Source of the DNA: an uncultured Bacilli bacterium
GTDB lineage: Bacteria > Bacillota_I > Bacilli_A > RF39 > UBA660
Length of the DNA: 6,635 nt
Reading direction: 5' to 3'
Assembly: GCA_947856335.1 (NCBI GenBank)
Contig: CANUCD010000056.1
Coordinates: forward strand, 1 to 6,635
Part shown: positions 1-5,195 of the stretch, piece after piece
Position numbering within the stretch: position 1 is the stretch's first letter
Layout of the letters: each line of letters starts with the position of its first letter
Made by a program: the position numbers and the translations under genes
Notes under the pieces: model-generated
Databases searched by the model: none
What the model was told of the DNA's origin: nothing
What the model saw: the letters and a program-made list of their open reading frames with translations, nothing else

Positions 1-213
1 ATGCCTAAGTTTTTAATTTATACGATATTTGGTTCTCTTATTTGGAATTCTGTTTTAACTATTATTGGAGCTAAAGTAGGAGATAATTGGGAATCAATAT
101 TAGGTATTTTTGATAATTTTTCTCATATTGTTTTAATTATTTTAATTATATTATTTGTTTTAATTGTAGGTATATTCTATTATAAAAGGCTTCATAAAAA
201 GAAGAAAGCGTGA
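1..213 (+). CDS. DedA-family membrane protein, C-terminal fragment cut by window edge
   Basis: This is the last 70 codons of what looks like a DedA/SNARE-associated family integral membrane protein. DedA proteins are about 200 residues long and are linked to lipid carrier flipping and envelope homeostasis. The visible part carries the family's typical C-terminal pattern: a K-F-L-x-Y-T-x-x-G-S-x-I-W-N stretch (residues 3-16), then G-x-x-x-G-x-N-W-E (23-31). A last hydrophobic helix (about 40-62) and a Lys/His-rich cytoplasmic tail follow. The ATG at base 1 is most likely an internal methionine, because in DedA proteins this motif sits far inside the chain; the real start lies left of the window. 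The frame ends with TGA, showing that TGA is a stop here. The next gene begins 4 bases later, so it is probably co-transcribed with the prepilin genes. Family assignment is from the motif only. Confidence 0.75.
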   Translation: MPKFLIYTIFGSLIWNSVLTIIGAKVGDNWESILGIFDNFSHIVLIILIILFVLIVGIFYYKRLHKKKKA

Positions 214-217
214 TGAT

Positions 218-658
218 ATGAAAAGGGGATTTGCTCTTTTAGAAACTATTATTGTTATTACTTTTGTTGCTGTTTCTCTTTTAATGTTATATGGTACATT
301 TACGAATATGATAGAGAAAAAAGAGAGAAGTTTGATGTATGATGATGTATCACATATTTATGAGTTATATTATTTAAAAGAATATTTATTATTAGGGGGA
401 ATAGATGATTCATCTAGTATTAAGAAGTTAACTTGTGATGATTTTAATTATTCTAGTTGTTCTATTTTATTTAAAGAGTTTTCTATTTTAGAATTATATC
501 TTGTACCATATGGGTATGAAGTAGATACTAATTACTCATTTTATTCATATTATCAAACATTATCAAATGATGAAGAATATGATTATTTGTTAGTGGCAAG
601 ATTTTTAATAGAAGATAGGGATAATTATGCCAGTATTGGGGTGAATATTCATGAATAA
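218..658 (+). CDS. Prepilin-like protein (type IV/competence pseudopilin)
   Basis: A 146-residue protein with a class III (type IV pilin-like) signal. A short basic leader M-K-R-G is followed by F-A-L-L-E and about 20 hydrophobic residues (5-26). Cleavage by a prepilin peptidase would fall between G4 and F5, leaving Phe at +1 and the conserved Glu at +5 (E9). The rest is a soluble, acidic, Tyr-rich domain with two closely spaced cysteines (C73 and C81) that could form a disulfide outside the cell. Proteins of this size and layout are the minor pseudopilins of Gram-positive competence (ComG-type) or other type IV filament systems; which one cannot be decided, as no ATPase, platform protein or peptidase is in view. 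It begins 4 bases after the DedA-like gene with only a weak ribosome binding site, and its last 8 bases overlap the next prepilin gene, so the two are probably translationally coupled. Confidence 0.8.
   Translation: MKRGFALLETIIVITFVAVSLLMLYGTFTNMIEKKERSLMYDDVSHIYELYYLKEYLLLGGIDDSSSIKKLTCDDFNYSSCSILFKEFSILELYLVPYGYEVDTNYSFYSYYQTLSNDEEYDYLLVARFLIEDRDNYASIGVNIHE
638..643 (+). promoter_or_regulatory. Ribosome binding site of second prepilin gene
   Basis: GGGGTG lies 7 bases before the ATG at 651 and inside the end of the upstream prepilin gene. It supports the start that overlaps the upstream stop, and thus coupled translation. Confidence 0.6.
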
Positions 659-1160
659 GAGAGGTTTTACAATTATTGAACTACTTATTAGTATTCTTTT
701 ATTATCTATTGTACTACTTCTTTTATTAAAAGTAATGGCTTCTTTAGAAGTAGTTAATCATGATATGAGTTATGCTAGTGATGATGAAATAAGTAGAACA
801 AAGATTATTAAAAATATTGAAGAAAGTATGATTCATAATCATTTAAATGGCTTATTTATTGAATCTAATGAAGAGAAGACGATTATTCATTTACAGATGG
901 ATAATAATAAAACAATAGAAGTAACTAATAAAGCAATAATATTTGATAATGAGAAGTATCAACTTAAAAGTAAGAATGCTACTTATGATAGATGTATAAA
1001 GTATCAATATGTTGATTTAGAAAATAATTATTATTTAGTTACTTTTACAATACCTGTTTTAATTGATAATAAAAATACAACAATTCATGATGATTTAACA
1101 TTTACATATATGGGTTTAAAGAATGATACAACAAGCTATATGAAAGATTATTCTTGTTAG
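651..1160 (+). CDS. Prepilin-like protein (type IV/competence pseudopilin)
   Basis: A 169-residue protein with the classic prepilin N-terminus: leader M-N-K-R-G, then F-T-I-I-E-L-L and a hydrophobic helix to about residue 28. Predicted cleavage is G5|F6, with Glu at mature +5 (E10). The C-terminal domain is mostly polar with beta-rich stretches. It holds two cysteines, C115 and the final residue C169, a spacing reminiscent of the disulfide-bounded D-region of type IV pilins. The start is supported by GGGGTG at 638-643, 7 bases upstream of the ATG, inside the preceding gene. The ATG overlaps that gene's stop (ATGAATAA, 651-658). The stop codon overlaps the stop of the convergent ylbJ-like gene by 4 bases. 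It probably acts with the upstream prepilin in a filament or secretion pseudopilus; the exact system is not determinable here. Confidence 0.85.
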   Translation: MNKRGFTIIELLISILLLSIVLLLLLKVMASLEVVNHDMSYASDDEISRTKIIKNIEESMIHNHLNGLFIESNEEKTIIHLQMDNNKTIEVTNKAIIFDNEKYQLKSKNATYDRCIKYQYVDLENNYYLVTFTIPVLIDNKNTTIHDDLTFTYMGLKNDTTSYMKDYSC

Positions 1161-2059
1161 ATAATAATTATAAGAATAATACTAATTATGGTATGAATTA
1201 TTCTACCTTTTAAGAAATATTTATATTTTATTAAACTTTCTTCAAGAATAGCTTTTACTTGAGTATGAATACTAATGCCACCAAAAGATATAATACTAAT
1301 TGCTATTAGTTCTTTTAGTTTTATAGTAATATGAAGATATTCTAAGTGATGTAATCCACTGGTTATTTCTAGGAAGCCTGATGTAATAGTTGTAAAAAGC
1401 AGGTTTTCTTTTATGGGATAACTAACTATTAAATTAAGAAGCATATAAAAAGCAATAGTTCCTAAAATCATAAGAAGAACATTCATAGTTTTTTTAATAC
1501 TTGATGTAATATTTAAGTTTTCATTTCTTATGATTAGATTATAGCTAGATAAAGGAGGAGCTTTTTTTCTTATTAGGATACCTATTATGATATTAGATAT
1601 ATAATGAATAATTATGATTTTTATAACAGTTTTAGTATCAAAAATAGCACTTAGAGTAATACTTAAAAAAAGGGGATTAGAAAAATAAGTAAACATTAGA
1701 AGATGATTTGCTTCATCTGTTTTTATTTGTTTGTTATTTACTAGTTCTTTTAATATATAAGCATTACTTGGAGTACCACTTAATAAACTCATGATAAGTA
1801 CGTAAGATGCTATACCACTTGTTTTAAATATTTTAGGGAAAATTGATTTAAAAAGATGATAAAAATAGATGGGAATGTTTTTTTGAATTAAAATATCGTT
1901 AATGATGAGCATAGGAAATAAAGAGACAAATACTTTTCTTAAAAATAAGTTTACAGCATCTATTAAAGTAGTAGCAACTATTTTGTTATGAGTAATTAGA
2001 AAAGTAATTATAAGAAAGCACATAAAACAAAATGACAAGTCTTTTAATTTTTTCTTCAT
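1157..2059 (-). CDS. ylbJ: YlbJ-like sporulation integral membrane protein
   Basis: A 300-residue polytopic membrane protein with about seven or eight hydrophobic segments (roughly 8-28, 35-57, 83-97, 118-135, 145-163, 190-212, 250-268, 285-300). It matches the nucleoside-recognition/Gate-domain family of YlbJ. It shows S-L-F-P at 46-49, S-G-T-P-S-N-A at 94-100 (Y-P-S/A-G-A in relatives), S-N-P-L-F at 127-131, a G-F-L-E-I-T-S-G block near 228-235, and S-F-G-G-I-S-I-H-T-Q-V at 258-268. In Bacillus, YlbJ is a mother-cell, sigma-E-dependent protein needed for heat-resistant spores; its transported substrate, if any, is unknown to me. Bacillus YlbJ is about 400 residues, so this copy is clearly shorter. 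Its start is backed by AGAGGG 4 bases upstream. The divergent neighbour is ylbL-like, as both genes lie together in the Bacillus ylb cluster. The stop overlaps the convergent prepilin gene. Confidence 0.8.
   Translation of the reverse strand: MKKKLKDLSFCFMCFLIITFLITHNKIVATTLIDAVNLFLRKVFVSLFPMLIINDILIQKNIPIYFYHLFKSIFPKIFKTSGIASYVLIMSLLSGTPSNAYILKELVNNKQIKTDEANHLLMFTYFSNPLFLSITLSAIFDTKTVIKIIIIHYISNIIIGILIRKKAPPLSSYNLIIRNENLNITSSIKKTMNVLLMILGTIAFYMLLNLIVSYPIKENLLFTTITSGFLEITSGLHHLEYLHITIKLKELIAISIISFGGISIHTQVKAILEESLIKYKYFLKGRIIHTIISIILIIII
1190..1211 (+). terminator. Possible weak terminator of the prepilin operon
   Basis: GGTA / TACC (1190-1193 and 1204-1207) enclose an inner GAA / TTC pair with loop TTA and one bulged T, followed by TTTT at 1208-1211. 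It starts 30 bases after the second prepilin stop, inside the last codons of the convergent ylbJ-like gene. The stem is short and AT-rich, so this is tentative. Confidence 0.3.
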
Positions 2060-2083
2060 AAAACCCTCTTTATTTGATATAAT
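2055..2083 (+). promoter_or_regulatory. Predicted sigma-A promoter of ylbL (extended -10)
   Basis: TGATATAAT at 2075-2083 is a perfect extended -10 (TG-n-TATAAT). TTCATA at 2055-2060, 17 bases upstream, is a 4/6 match to the -35 and overlaps the start codon of the divergent ylbJ-like gene. Transcription would start near 2090, leaving a leader of only about 11 nt with the ribosome binding site at its very 5' end. Confidence 0.65.
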
Positions 2084-2088
2084 TTATT

Positions 2089-2094
2089 AGGTGA
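2089..2094 (+). promoter_or_regulatory. Ribosome binding site that selects the TTG start of ylbL
   Basis: AGGTGA ends 6 bases before TTG at 2101. The next in-frame methionine is residue 31, inside the membrane helix, so the TTG start is the one that gives a complete N-terminus. Confidence 0.7.
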
Positions 2095-2100
2095 TATTCA

Positions 2101-3120
2101 TTGTTTACTAAAATATATGAGAGTATTAAAAATTTTATTAAAGAGAATTATAAAGAATTATTGATTTTATTAGCAATTTTTTTGCTATTTATGATTAAAC
2201 TACCTTATTCTATTTATACACCAGGTGGGACTGTTAATTTAAATGATAGAATAAAAGTAGATGGTGGTTATGAAAAAGATGGGACATTTAATATGTCTTA
2301 TGTTTCTATGGTTAGAGGTTCTATTCCTTTTTTGCTTATTTCTTATGTTATTCCTGATTGGGATATTGTTCCATCTAGTATGATTACTATTGAGGGAGAA
2401 AATATGGATGAGATGCTAGAAAGAGAAAAGCTTTATATGCAAGAGAGTATAGATGCTGCTATAATAAATGCTTATAAAGAAGCAGGAAGAAATATTCAAA
2501 TTACGGGTACTAAAAATTTAGTTAGTTATATTTCTTTAGAAGCTGATACTAATCTAAAAATTGGTGATGAAATAGTTAAGGTTAATGATAAAGATATTTC
2601 TTCTTTAGAAGATTTGCAGAAAGTTATTGGTGAACTTAAAAGCAATGAGGAAGTAGAGCTAAATATTTTACGAGATGGAAAAGAAAAAACATGTAGAGCT
2701 AAGACTTATCAAAGTGATGATGGAACTAAAATAGGGGTAAGTCTTCTTACTACTTATGAATATGAAGCTCATCCTAGTGTTACAATCGAAAGCAAAGCTA
2801 GTGAGGCTGGTTCTAGTGGGGGCTTAATGATGAGTCTTGCTATATATAATCAATTAGTTAAAGAAGATATTACAGGTGGTAAAAAAATTGTTGGAACTGG
2901 GACGATTGATATTAGTGGAAATGTAGGAGAAATAGGTGGGGTTAAATATAAACTAATTGGTGCAGTTAAGGATGATGCTGATATATTTATTTGTCCGGAA
3001 GAAAATTATTCGGAAGCAATTAAAGTGGCTTTAGATAAAGAATATGATATTACAATTATTAGTGCTTCTACATTTAATGAAGCAATAAAAAAATTAGAAG
3101 AGTTAAACTCATCTAATTAA
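2101..3120 (+). CDS. ylbL: YlbL/SepM-type membrane-anchored PDZ-Lon serine protease
   Basis: A 339-residue protease with the full family layout. A single N-terminal membrane anchor (about 19-35) is followed by the Y-T-P-G-G junction (39-43), an extracytoplasmic region, a PDZ domain (about 133-205, with the G-D-E-I-V-K-V-N loop at 155-162), and a Lon-like protease domain (about 220-325). The catalytic Ser-Lys dyad is S239 in G-S-S-G-G-L-M and K284 in I-G-G-V-K-Y-K-L. Their 45-residue spacing equals, from memory, that of Bacillus YlbL (S234/K279). Relatives usually have P-S-A-G around the serine; here it is S-S-G-G. In Bacillus, YlbL degrades the division inhibitor YneA to end the SOS checkpoint; in streptococci, SepM trims the competence peptide. 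Its target here is unknown. It uses a TTG start with a good upstream AGGTGA, and its length is normal. It overlaps the end of the convergent unknown gene by 12 bases. Confidence 0.9.
   Translation: MFTKIYESIKNFIKENYKELLILLAIFLLFMIKLPYSIYTPGGTVNLNDRIKVDGGYEKDGTFNMSYVSMVRGSIPFLLISYVIPDWDIVPSSMITIEGENMDEMLEREKLYMQESIDAAIINAYKEAGRNIQITGTKNLVSYISLEADTNLKIGDEIVKVNDKDISSLEDLQKVIGELKSNEEVELNILRDGKEKTCRAKTYQSDDGTKIGVSLLTTYEYEAHPSVTIESKASEAGSSGGLMMSLAIYNQLVKEDITGGKKIVGTGTIDISGNVGEIGGVKYKLIGAVKDDADIFICPEENYSEAIKVALDKEYDITIISASTFNEAIKKLEELNSSN
3087..3118 (-). terminator. Rho-independent terminator of the ttcA operon, inside ylbL 3' end
   Basis: Read on the minus strand, AATTAGA pairs with TCTAATT (3112-3118 with 3092-3098). 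After one T-T mismatch, GAGT pairs with ACTC (3107-3110 with 3100-3103) around a TTA loop (3104-3106). Seven T residues follow (3093-3087), partly within the stem. The stop codon of the 259-codon gene lies within the hairpin, and the whole structure sits in the last codons of ylbL. Confidence 0.75.
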
Positions 3121-3888
3121 ATTAGTAATATTTTCGGGAATGCGTAATCTAGTAGCATTCTTTTTTATTTGTTCTTCATCTAAAGAAGAATTTTTACATA
3201 GTATTAAAAATTTGTTAGCATCTAATTCATTTGGTATAGCAAAATAGATTGGTAAAACCATATTAGAATATTTTATATCTTGGTTTAGGGTAGAAGCTAT
3301 TTTAGATACTCTTTTAGGAGATATAAATTCGCCAAAAGTAATAATTGTTCTAAGTGTATTTGTTGGTATTTCTTCATCTATAATATGAAATTTTTTTATT
3401 TTTTCTTCAAATAGAGATGTTTTATCATAATCTTTTTGTTTTAAAAAGAGGGTTCTTATTATATCAAAATCAATTTGATTTATATTTTCTTCTTCAAGGT
3501 AGTTAATCAACAATTCTAATTTAGTTAATCTTTTTAATAGTTCATCTTTGTTTGATGAGATAATAGTTTCATAAAGACATTCAAATAAACCATAGGTGAA
3601 TTTACGGGGAGTTTTTATGATAATTCGAAACATTTTTTGGATTTCAGTTTTCAGGGATGGATATTTTTTAGAAGCTAGAACTAAAATATTTTCCATGAAT
3701 TTTTGAATAAGTAATTCTTGTCTTTTGGCTAGTTTGGTTATTTTGTCTTTATCCCAAGGAAGAGATATTATTTCTCCATCATAAGAAAATAGAATTTTGT
3801 TAGTCATAAATTCATTTTCACTAAAATTCATGATTTTAGGTTTATAAAAAGTAATAGCTTTATCTTTTAATGTTCCACTTACATACAT
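3109..3888 (-). CDS. Protein of unknown function, cotranscribed with ttcA
   Basis: A 259-residue protein that I do not recognise. It has no signal peptide or membrane helix and looks cytoplasmic. The N-terminal 45 residues contain aromatic, beta-like stretches (K-A-I-T-F-Y-K-P, F-S-Y-D-G-E-I-I-S-L-P-W). The rest is Lys/Glu/Leu/Ile-rich and probably helical, with few Gly residues and only two cysteines. No nucleotide-binding loop or obvious catalytic motif is visible. The start is well supported by AAGGAGG at 3897-3903, 8 bases upstream and embedded in the last codons of ttcA. The intergenic gap is 2 bases, so it is the second gene of the ttcA operon and probably coupled to it. It ends with TGA and overlaps ylbL by 12 bases. 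The context hints at a link with tRNA modification or translation, but nothing in the protein itself shows this. Confidence 0.85.
   Translation of the reverse strand: MYVSGTLKDKAITFYKPKIMNFSENEFMTNKILFSYDGEIISLPWDKDKITKLAKRQELLIQKFMENILVLASKKYPSLKTEIQKMFRIIIKTPRKFTYGLFECLYETIISSNKDELLKRLTKLELLINYLEEENINQIDFDIIRTLFLKQKDYDKTSLFEEKIKKFHIIDEEIPTNTLRTIITFGEFISPKRVSKIASTLNQDIKYSNMVLPIYFAIPNELDANKFLILCKNSSLDEEQIKKNATRLRIPENITNLIR
3138..3166 (+). terminator. Rho-independent terminator of ylbL, inside the convergent gene
   Basis: GAATGC (3138-3143) pairs with GCATTC (3155-3160) around an 11-base loop and is followed at once by six T residues (3161-3166), then ATTT. G-U pairs can extend the base of the stem. 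It lies 18 bases after the ylbL stop, entirely inside the C-terminal codons of the minus-strand 259-codon gene. Confidence 0.7.
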
Positions 3889-3890
3889 AC

Positions 3891-4724
3891 TTATTTCCTC
3901 CTTTTTTTATAATCATCTAGAAAGTAATATTTTTTATTATCTTGGCGATAGCCTAATACTTGATTTAAATTGATATTTTCCATACTCTTAAAAATATTAT
4001 AGTCTATATAGGGATTTTTTTCTCTTAGTTCACTAATTAGTTTTTTTATTTCTTTTCTTTTACTTTTTTCTTCATCTATTTTACTTTCTAAAGTCATTTT
4101 ACATGCACAATTTAGGAAAGTTAATTGGTTAAATTTAGCCCAAGATATAATATCTTTTTCTTTAATATAAATCATGGGTCTAATTAGTTCTAAACCTTTA
4201 AAGTGCTCACTATAAAGTTTGGGCATCATAGTTTTAATTTCTGCTCCATAAAGCATAGAAAGTAGGTTTGTTTCTATTACATCATCAAAGTGATGACCAA
4301 GAGCTATTTTATTACATCCAAGGTTTTTGGCTTTGTTATATAAATAGCCTCTACGCATTCTTGCACACATATAGCATGGACTTTTATGATTCATGACTTC
4401 TACGGAAGCAAAAATATCACTTTTAAAAATTTCAATAGGTATATTTAGAATTTCGGCATTTCTTTTAATTAAATCTAGATGTTTTTTAGTATAACCTGGA
4501 TTCATTACAACAAAATAAGCATCAAACTTTATTTTACCATGTCTTTTTATTTCTTGAAAACATTTTGCCATTAAAAATGAATCTTTACCACCACTTATAC
4601 ATACCATAATTGTATCATTTTCTTCTATTAGGTTATAATCTCTTATAGCTTTAGTAAATTTACACCATATTTCTTTACGATACTTCTTTATAATACTTCT
4701 TTCTATTTCTTGATATTTTTCCAT
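3891..4724 (-). CDS. ttcA: TtcA-family PP-loop tRNA thiolase (2-thiocytidine synthesis type)
   Basis: A 277-residue cytoplasmic ATP-pyrophosphatase of the TtcA family, which in E. coli makes 2-thiocytidine at position 32 of some tRNAs using ATP and an iron-sulfur cluster. Visible motifs are the PP-loop S-G-G-K-D-S (44-49), C-Y-M-C (C117 and C120), G-H-H-F-D-D (143-148), and N-C-A-C-K (C206, C208). One of C206/C208 would match the third cluster-binding cysteine (C222 of E. coli TtcA). All three expected cysteine positions are thus filled. The protein is somewhat shorter than the 311-residue E. coli enzyme. The C-terminal N-L-N-Q-V-L-G-Y block is family-like. Its start is backed by GAGG 5 bases upstream and a good promoter just beyond. 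It is the first gene of an operon with the unknown 259-codon gene. Since TtcA is best studied in Gram-negatives, the exact tRNA substrate and thiolated base here are inferred, not shown. Confidence 0.88.
   Translation of the reverse strand: MEKYQEIERSIIKKYRKEIWCKFTKAIRDYNLIEENDTIMVCISGGKDSFLMAKCFQEIKRHGKIKFDAYFVVMNPGYTKKHLDLIKRNAEILNIPIEIFKSDIFASVEVMNHKSPCYMCARMRRGYLYNKAKNLGCNKIALGHHFDDVIETNLLSMLYGAEIKTMMPKLYSEHFKGLELIRPMIYIKEKDIISWAKFNQLTFLNCACKMTLESKIDEEKSKRKEIKKLISELREKNPYIDYNIFKSMENINLNQVLGYRQDNKKYYFLDDYKKRRK
3897..3903 (-). promoter_or_regulatory. Strong ribosome binding site of the 259-codon gene, inside ttcA
   Basis: AAGGAGG on the minus strand, 8 bases before the ATG at 3888, is formed by the final Arg-Arg-Lys codons of ttcA. 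It fixes the start of the downstream gene. Confidence 0.8.
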
Positions 4725-4745
4725 AATAACCTCGCAATTGATTGT

Positions 4746-4774
4746 ATTATATCTTAAATGGGCTTTTTAATCAA
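4746..4774 (-). promoter_or_regulatory. Predicted sigma-A promoter of the ttcA operon
   Basis: On the minus strand TTGATT (4774-4769) and a perfect TATAAT (4751-4746) are separated by exactly 17 bases. Transcription would start near 4739, giving a leader of about 15 nt that contains GAGG before the ATG at 4724. Confidence 0.8.
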
Positions 4775-4831
4775 GTTTTCGTTTTAAGAATGAAAAGATA
4801 GTTCATACAGTATCTGGGGAGCAATAAATGA

Positions 4832-4858
4832 AAAAAGCCCTTTAAATAAGAGCTTTTT
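4832..4858 (-). terminator. Rho-independent terminator of the tRNA unit
   Basis: On the minus strand AAAAAGCTC (4858-4850) pairs with GGGCTTTTT (4840-4832): nine pairs with one G-U, loop of nine bases, T-rich 3' arm running to 4831. The wobble pair is valid only in minus-strand RNA (it is C-A on the plus strand), which sets the direction. It begins 11 bases after the CCA end of tRNA-Leu. Confidence 0.8.
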
Positions 4859-4868
4859 AATCACTAAA

Positions 4869-4953
4869 TGGTGCACGTGAAGGGACTCGAACCCCCATGG
4901 AATGAACCGCTAGATCCTAAGTCTAGTGCGTCTACCAATTCCGCCACACGTGC
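4869..4953 (-). tRNA. tRNA-Leu (anticodon UAG)
   Basis: An 85-base class II tRNA. The 7-bp acceptor stem GCACGTG / CACGTGC is perfect, with discriminator A and an encoded CCA (4871-4869). The anticodon stem CTAGA / TCTAG encloses the loop CTTAGGA, giving anticodon TAG, which reads CUA-family leucine codons. A long variable arm is present, as expected for leucine, followed by a GGTTCGAGTCC T-arm. It is the second gene of the two-tRNA unit, 5 bases downstream of the CAU tRNA. Confidence 0.95.
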
Positions 4954-4958
4954 ATAGA

Positions 4959-5035
4959 TGGTGGACCTCGTAGGACTCGAACCTACGACCGCCCGGTTAT
5001 GAGCCGGATGCTCTAACCAACTGAGCTAGAGGTCC
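4959..5035 (-). tRNA. tRNA with CAU anticodon: probably tRNA-Ile2 (lysidine), else elongator tRNA-Met
   Basis: A 77-base tRNA with a perfect acceptor stem GGACCTC / GAGGTCC, discriminator A and encoded CCA (4961-4959). The D-arm is AGCTCAGTTGGTTAGAGC, the anticodon loop CTCATAA (anticodon CAT), and the T-arm CGTAGGTTCGAGTCCTACG. The paired first base (G1-C72) rules out initiator tRNA. The body, including GGACCT at the 5' end and the GGCTCATAACCG core, closely resembles, from memory, the Bacillus and Mycoplasma minor isoleucine tRNA. In that tRNA C34 becomes lysidine (by TilS) so that it reads AUA. By anticodon alone it would be named tRNA-Met. The amino-acid identity is therefore an inference; that it is a tRNA gene is certain. 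Confidence 0.93.
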
Positions 5036-5048
5036 GTGTGACTTTATA

Positions 5049-5077
5049 AGTATAACATAAGGCTTAAATAAAGTAAA
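5049..5077 (-). promoter_or_regulatory. Predicted sigma-A promoter of the tRNA unit (extended -10)
   Basis: On the minus strand TTTACT (5077-5072) is followed 17 bases later by TATACT (5054-5049), with TG one base upstream (TGTTATACT). Transcription would start near 5042, about 7 bases before the mature tRNA 5' end. The flanking DNA upstream is almost pure A/T and may serve as an UP element. Confidence 0.75.
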
Positions 5078-5098
5078 TATATAAATTTTAAAAATATT

Positions 5099-5124
5099 TA
5101 ATTATTATGAAAATATTATAATTA
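5099..5124. repeat. Imperfect inverted repeat between two divergent promoters
   Basis: Ten-base arms TAATTATTAT (5099-5108) and ATTATAATTA (5115-5124) match at 9 of 10 positions around a 6-base spacer. It lies in the 73-base A/T-rich gap between the -35 boxes of the tRNA promoter and the Xer-operon promoter. It could be an operator, but such repeats arise easily in sequence this AT-rich. Confidence 0.3.
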
Positions 5125-5150
5125 CTAATATGTTTTTCTTGTTATTTCGT

Positions 5151-5179
5151 TTTACAATTTACTTTTTTCATGTTATACT
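5151..5179 (+). promoter_or_regulatory. Predicted sigma-A promoter of the unknown-xer operon (extended -10)
   Basis: TTTACA (5151-5156, 5/6 match) and TATACT (5174-5179) are 17 bases apart, with an extended TG (TGTTATACT, 5171-5179). Transcription would start near 5186, about 18 nt before the ATG. The -10 block is identical to that of the divergent tRNA promoter. Confidence 0.8.
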
Positions 5180-5190
5180 TTTATTAAGTT

Positions 5191-5195
5191 AGGAG
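5191..5195 (+). promoter_or_regulatory. Ribosome binding site that selects ATG 5204
   Basis: AGGAG at 5191-5195 stands 8 bases before ATG at 5204. An in-frame GTG at 5195 overlaps this site and so cannot be the start it serves. The protein therefore begins M-E-N-K. Confidence 0.8.

Noticed and set aside
1..213. Stand-alone 70-residue membrane peptide
   Set aside because: The sequence matches the C-terminal third of DedA proteins, and its ATG at base 1 reflects where the window was cut.
1060..1156. Minus-strand terminator of ylbJ inside the prepilin gene
   Set aside because: Looked for a mirror of the ylbL arrangement. The only T run (near 1076-1072) is not preceded by a convincing stem, and the AACAAG/CTTGTT pair has no T run after it.
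1173..1204. AGAATAAT / ATTATTCT inverted repeat (8-bp arms) in the ylbJ 3' end
   Set aside because: Purely A/T-rich with a 16-base loop and not followed directly by T residues; the smaller GGTA/TACC hairpin inside it is the better terminator candidate.
4796..4815. AGATA / TATCT hairpin with a short T run on the minus strand as a second tRNA terminator
   Set aside because: A 5-bp A/T-rich stem with a 10-base loop and only three T residues is too weak; the hairpin at 4832-4858 suffices. I see nothing else in 4775-4831.
4828..4845. Tiny reading frame ATG-AAA-AAA-GCC-CTT-TAA behind a GGGGAG sequence
   Set aside because: Five codons only, and it lies within the tRNA terminator hairpin with no promoter found; more likely chance.
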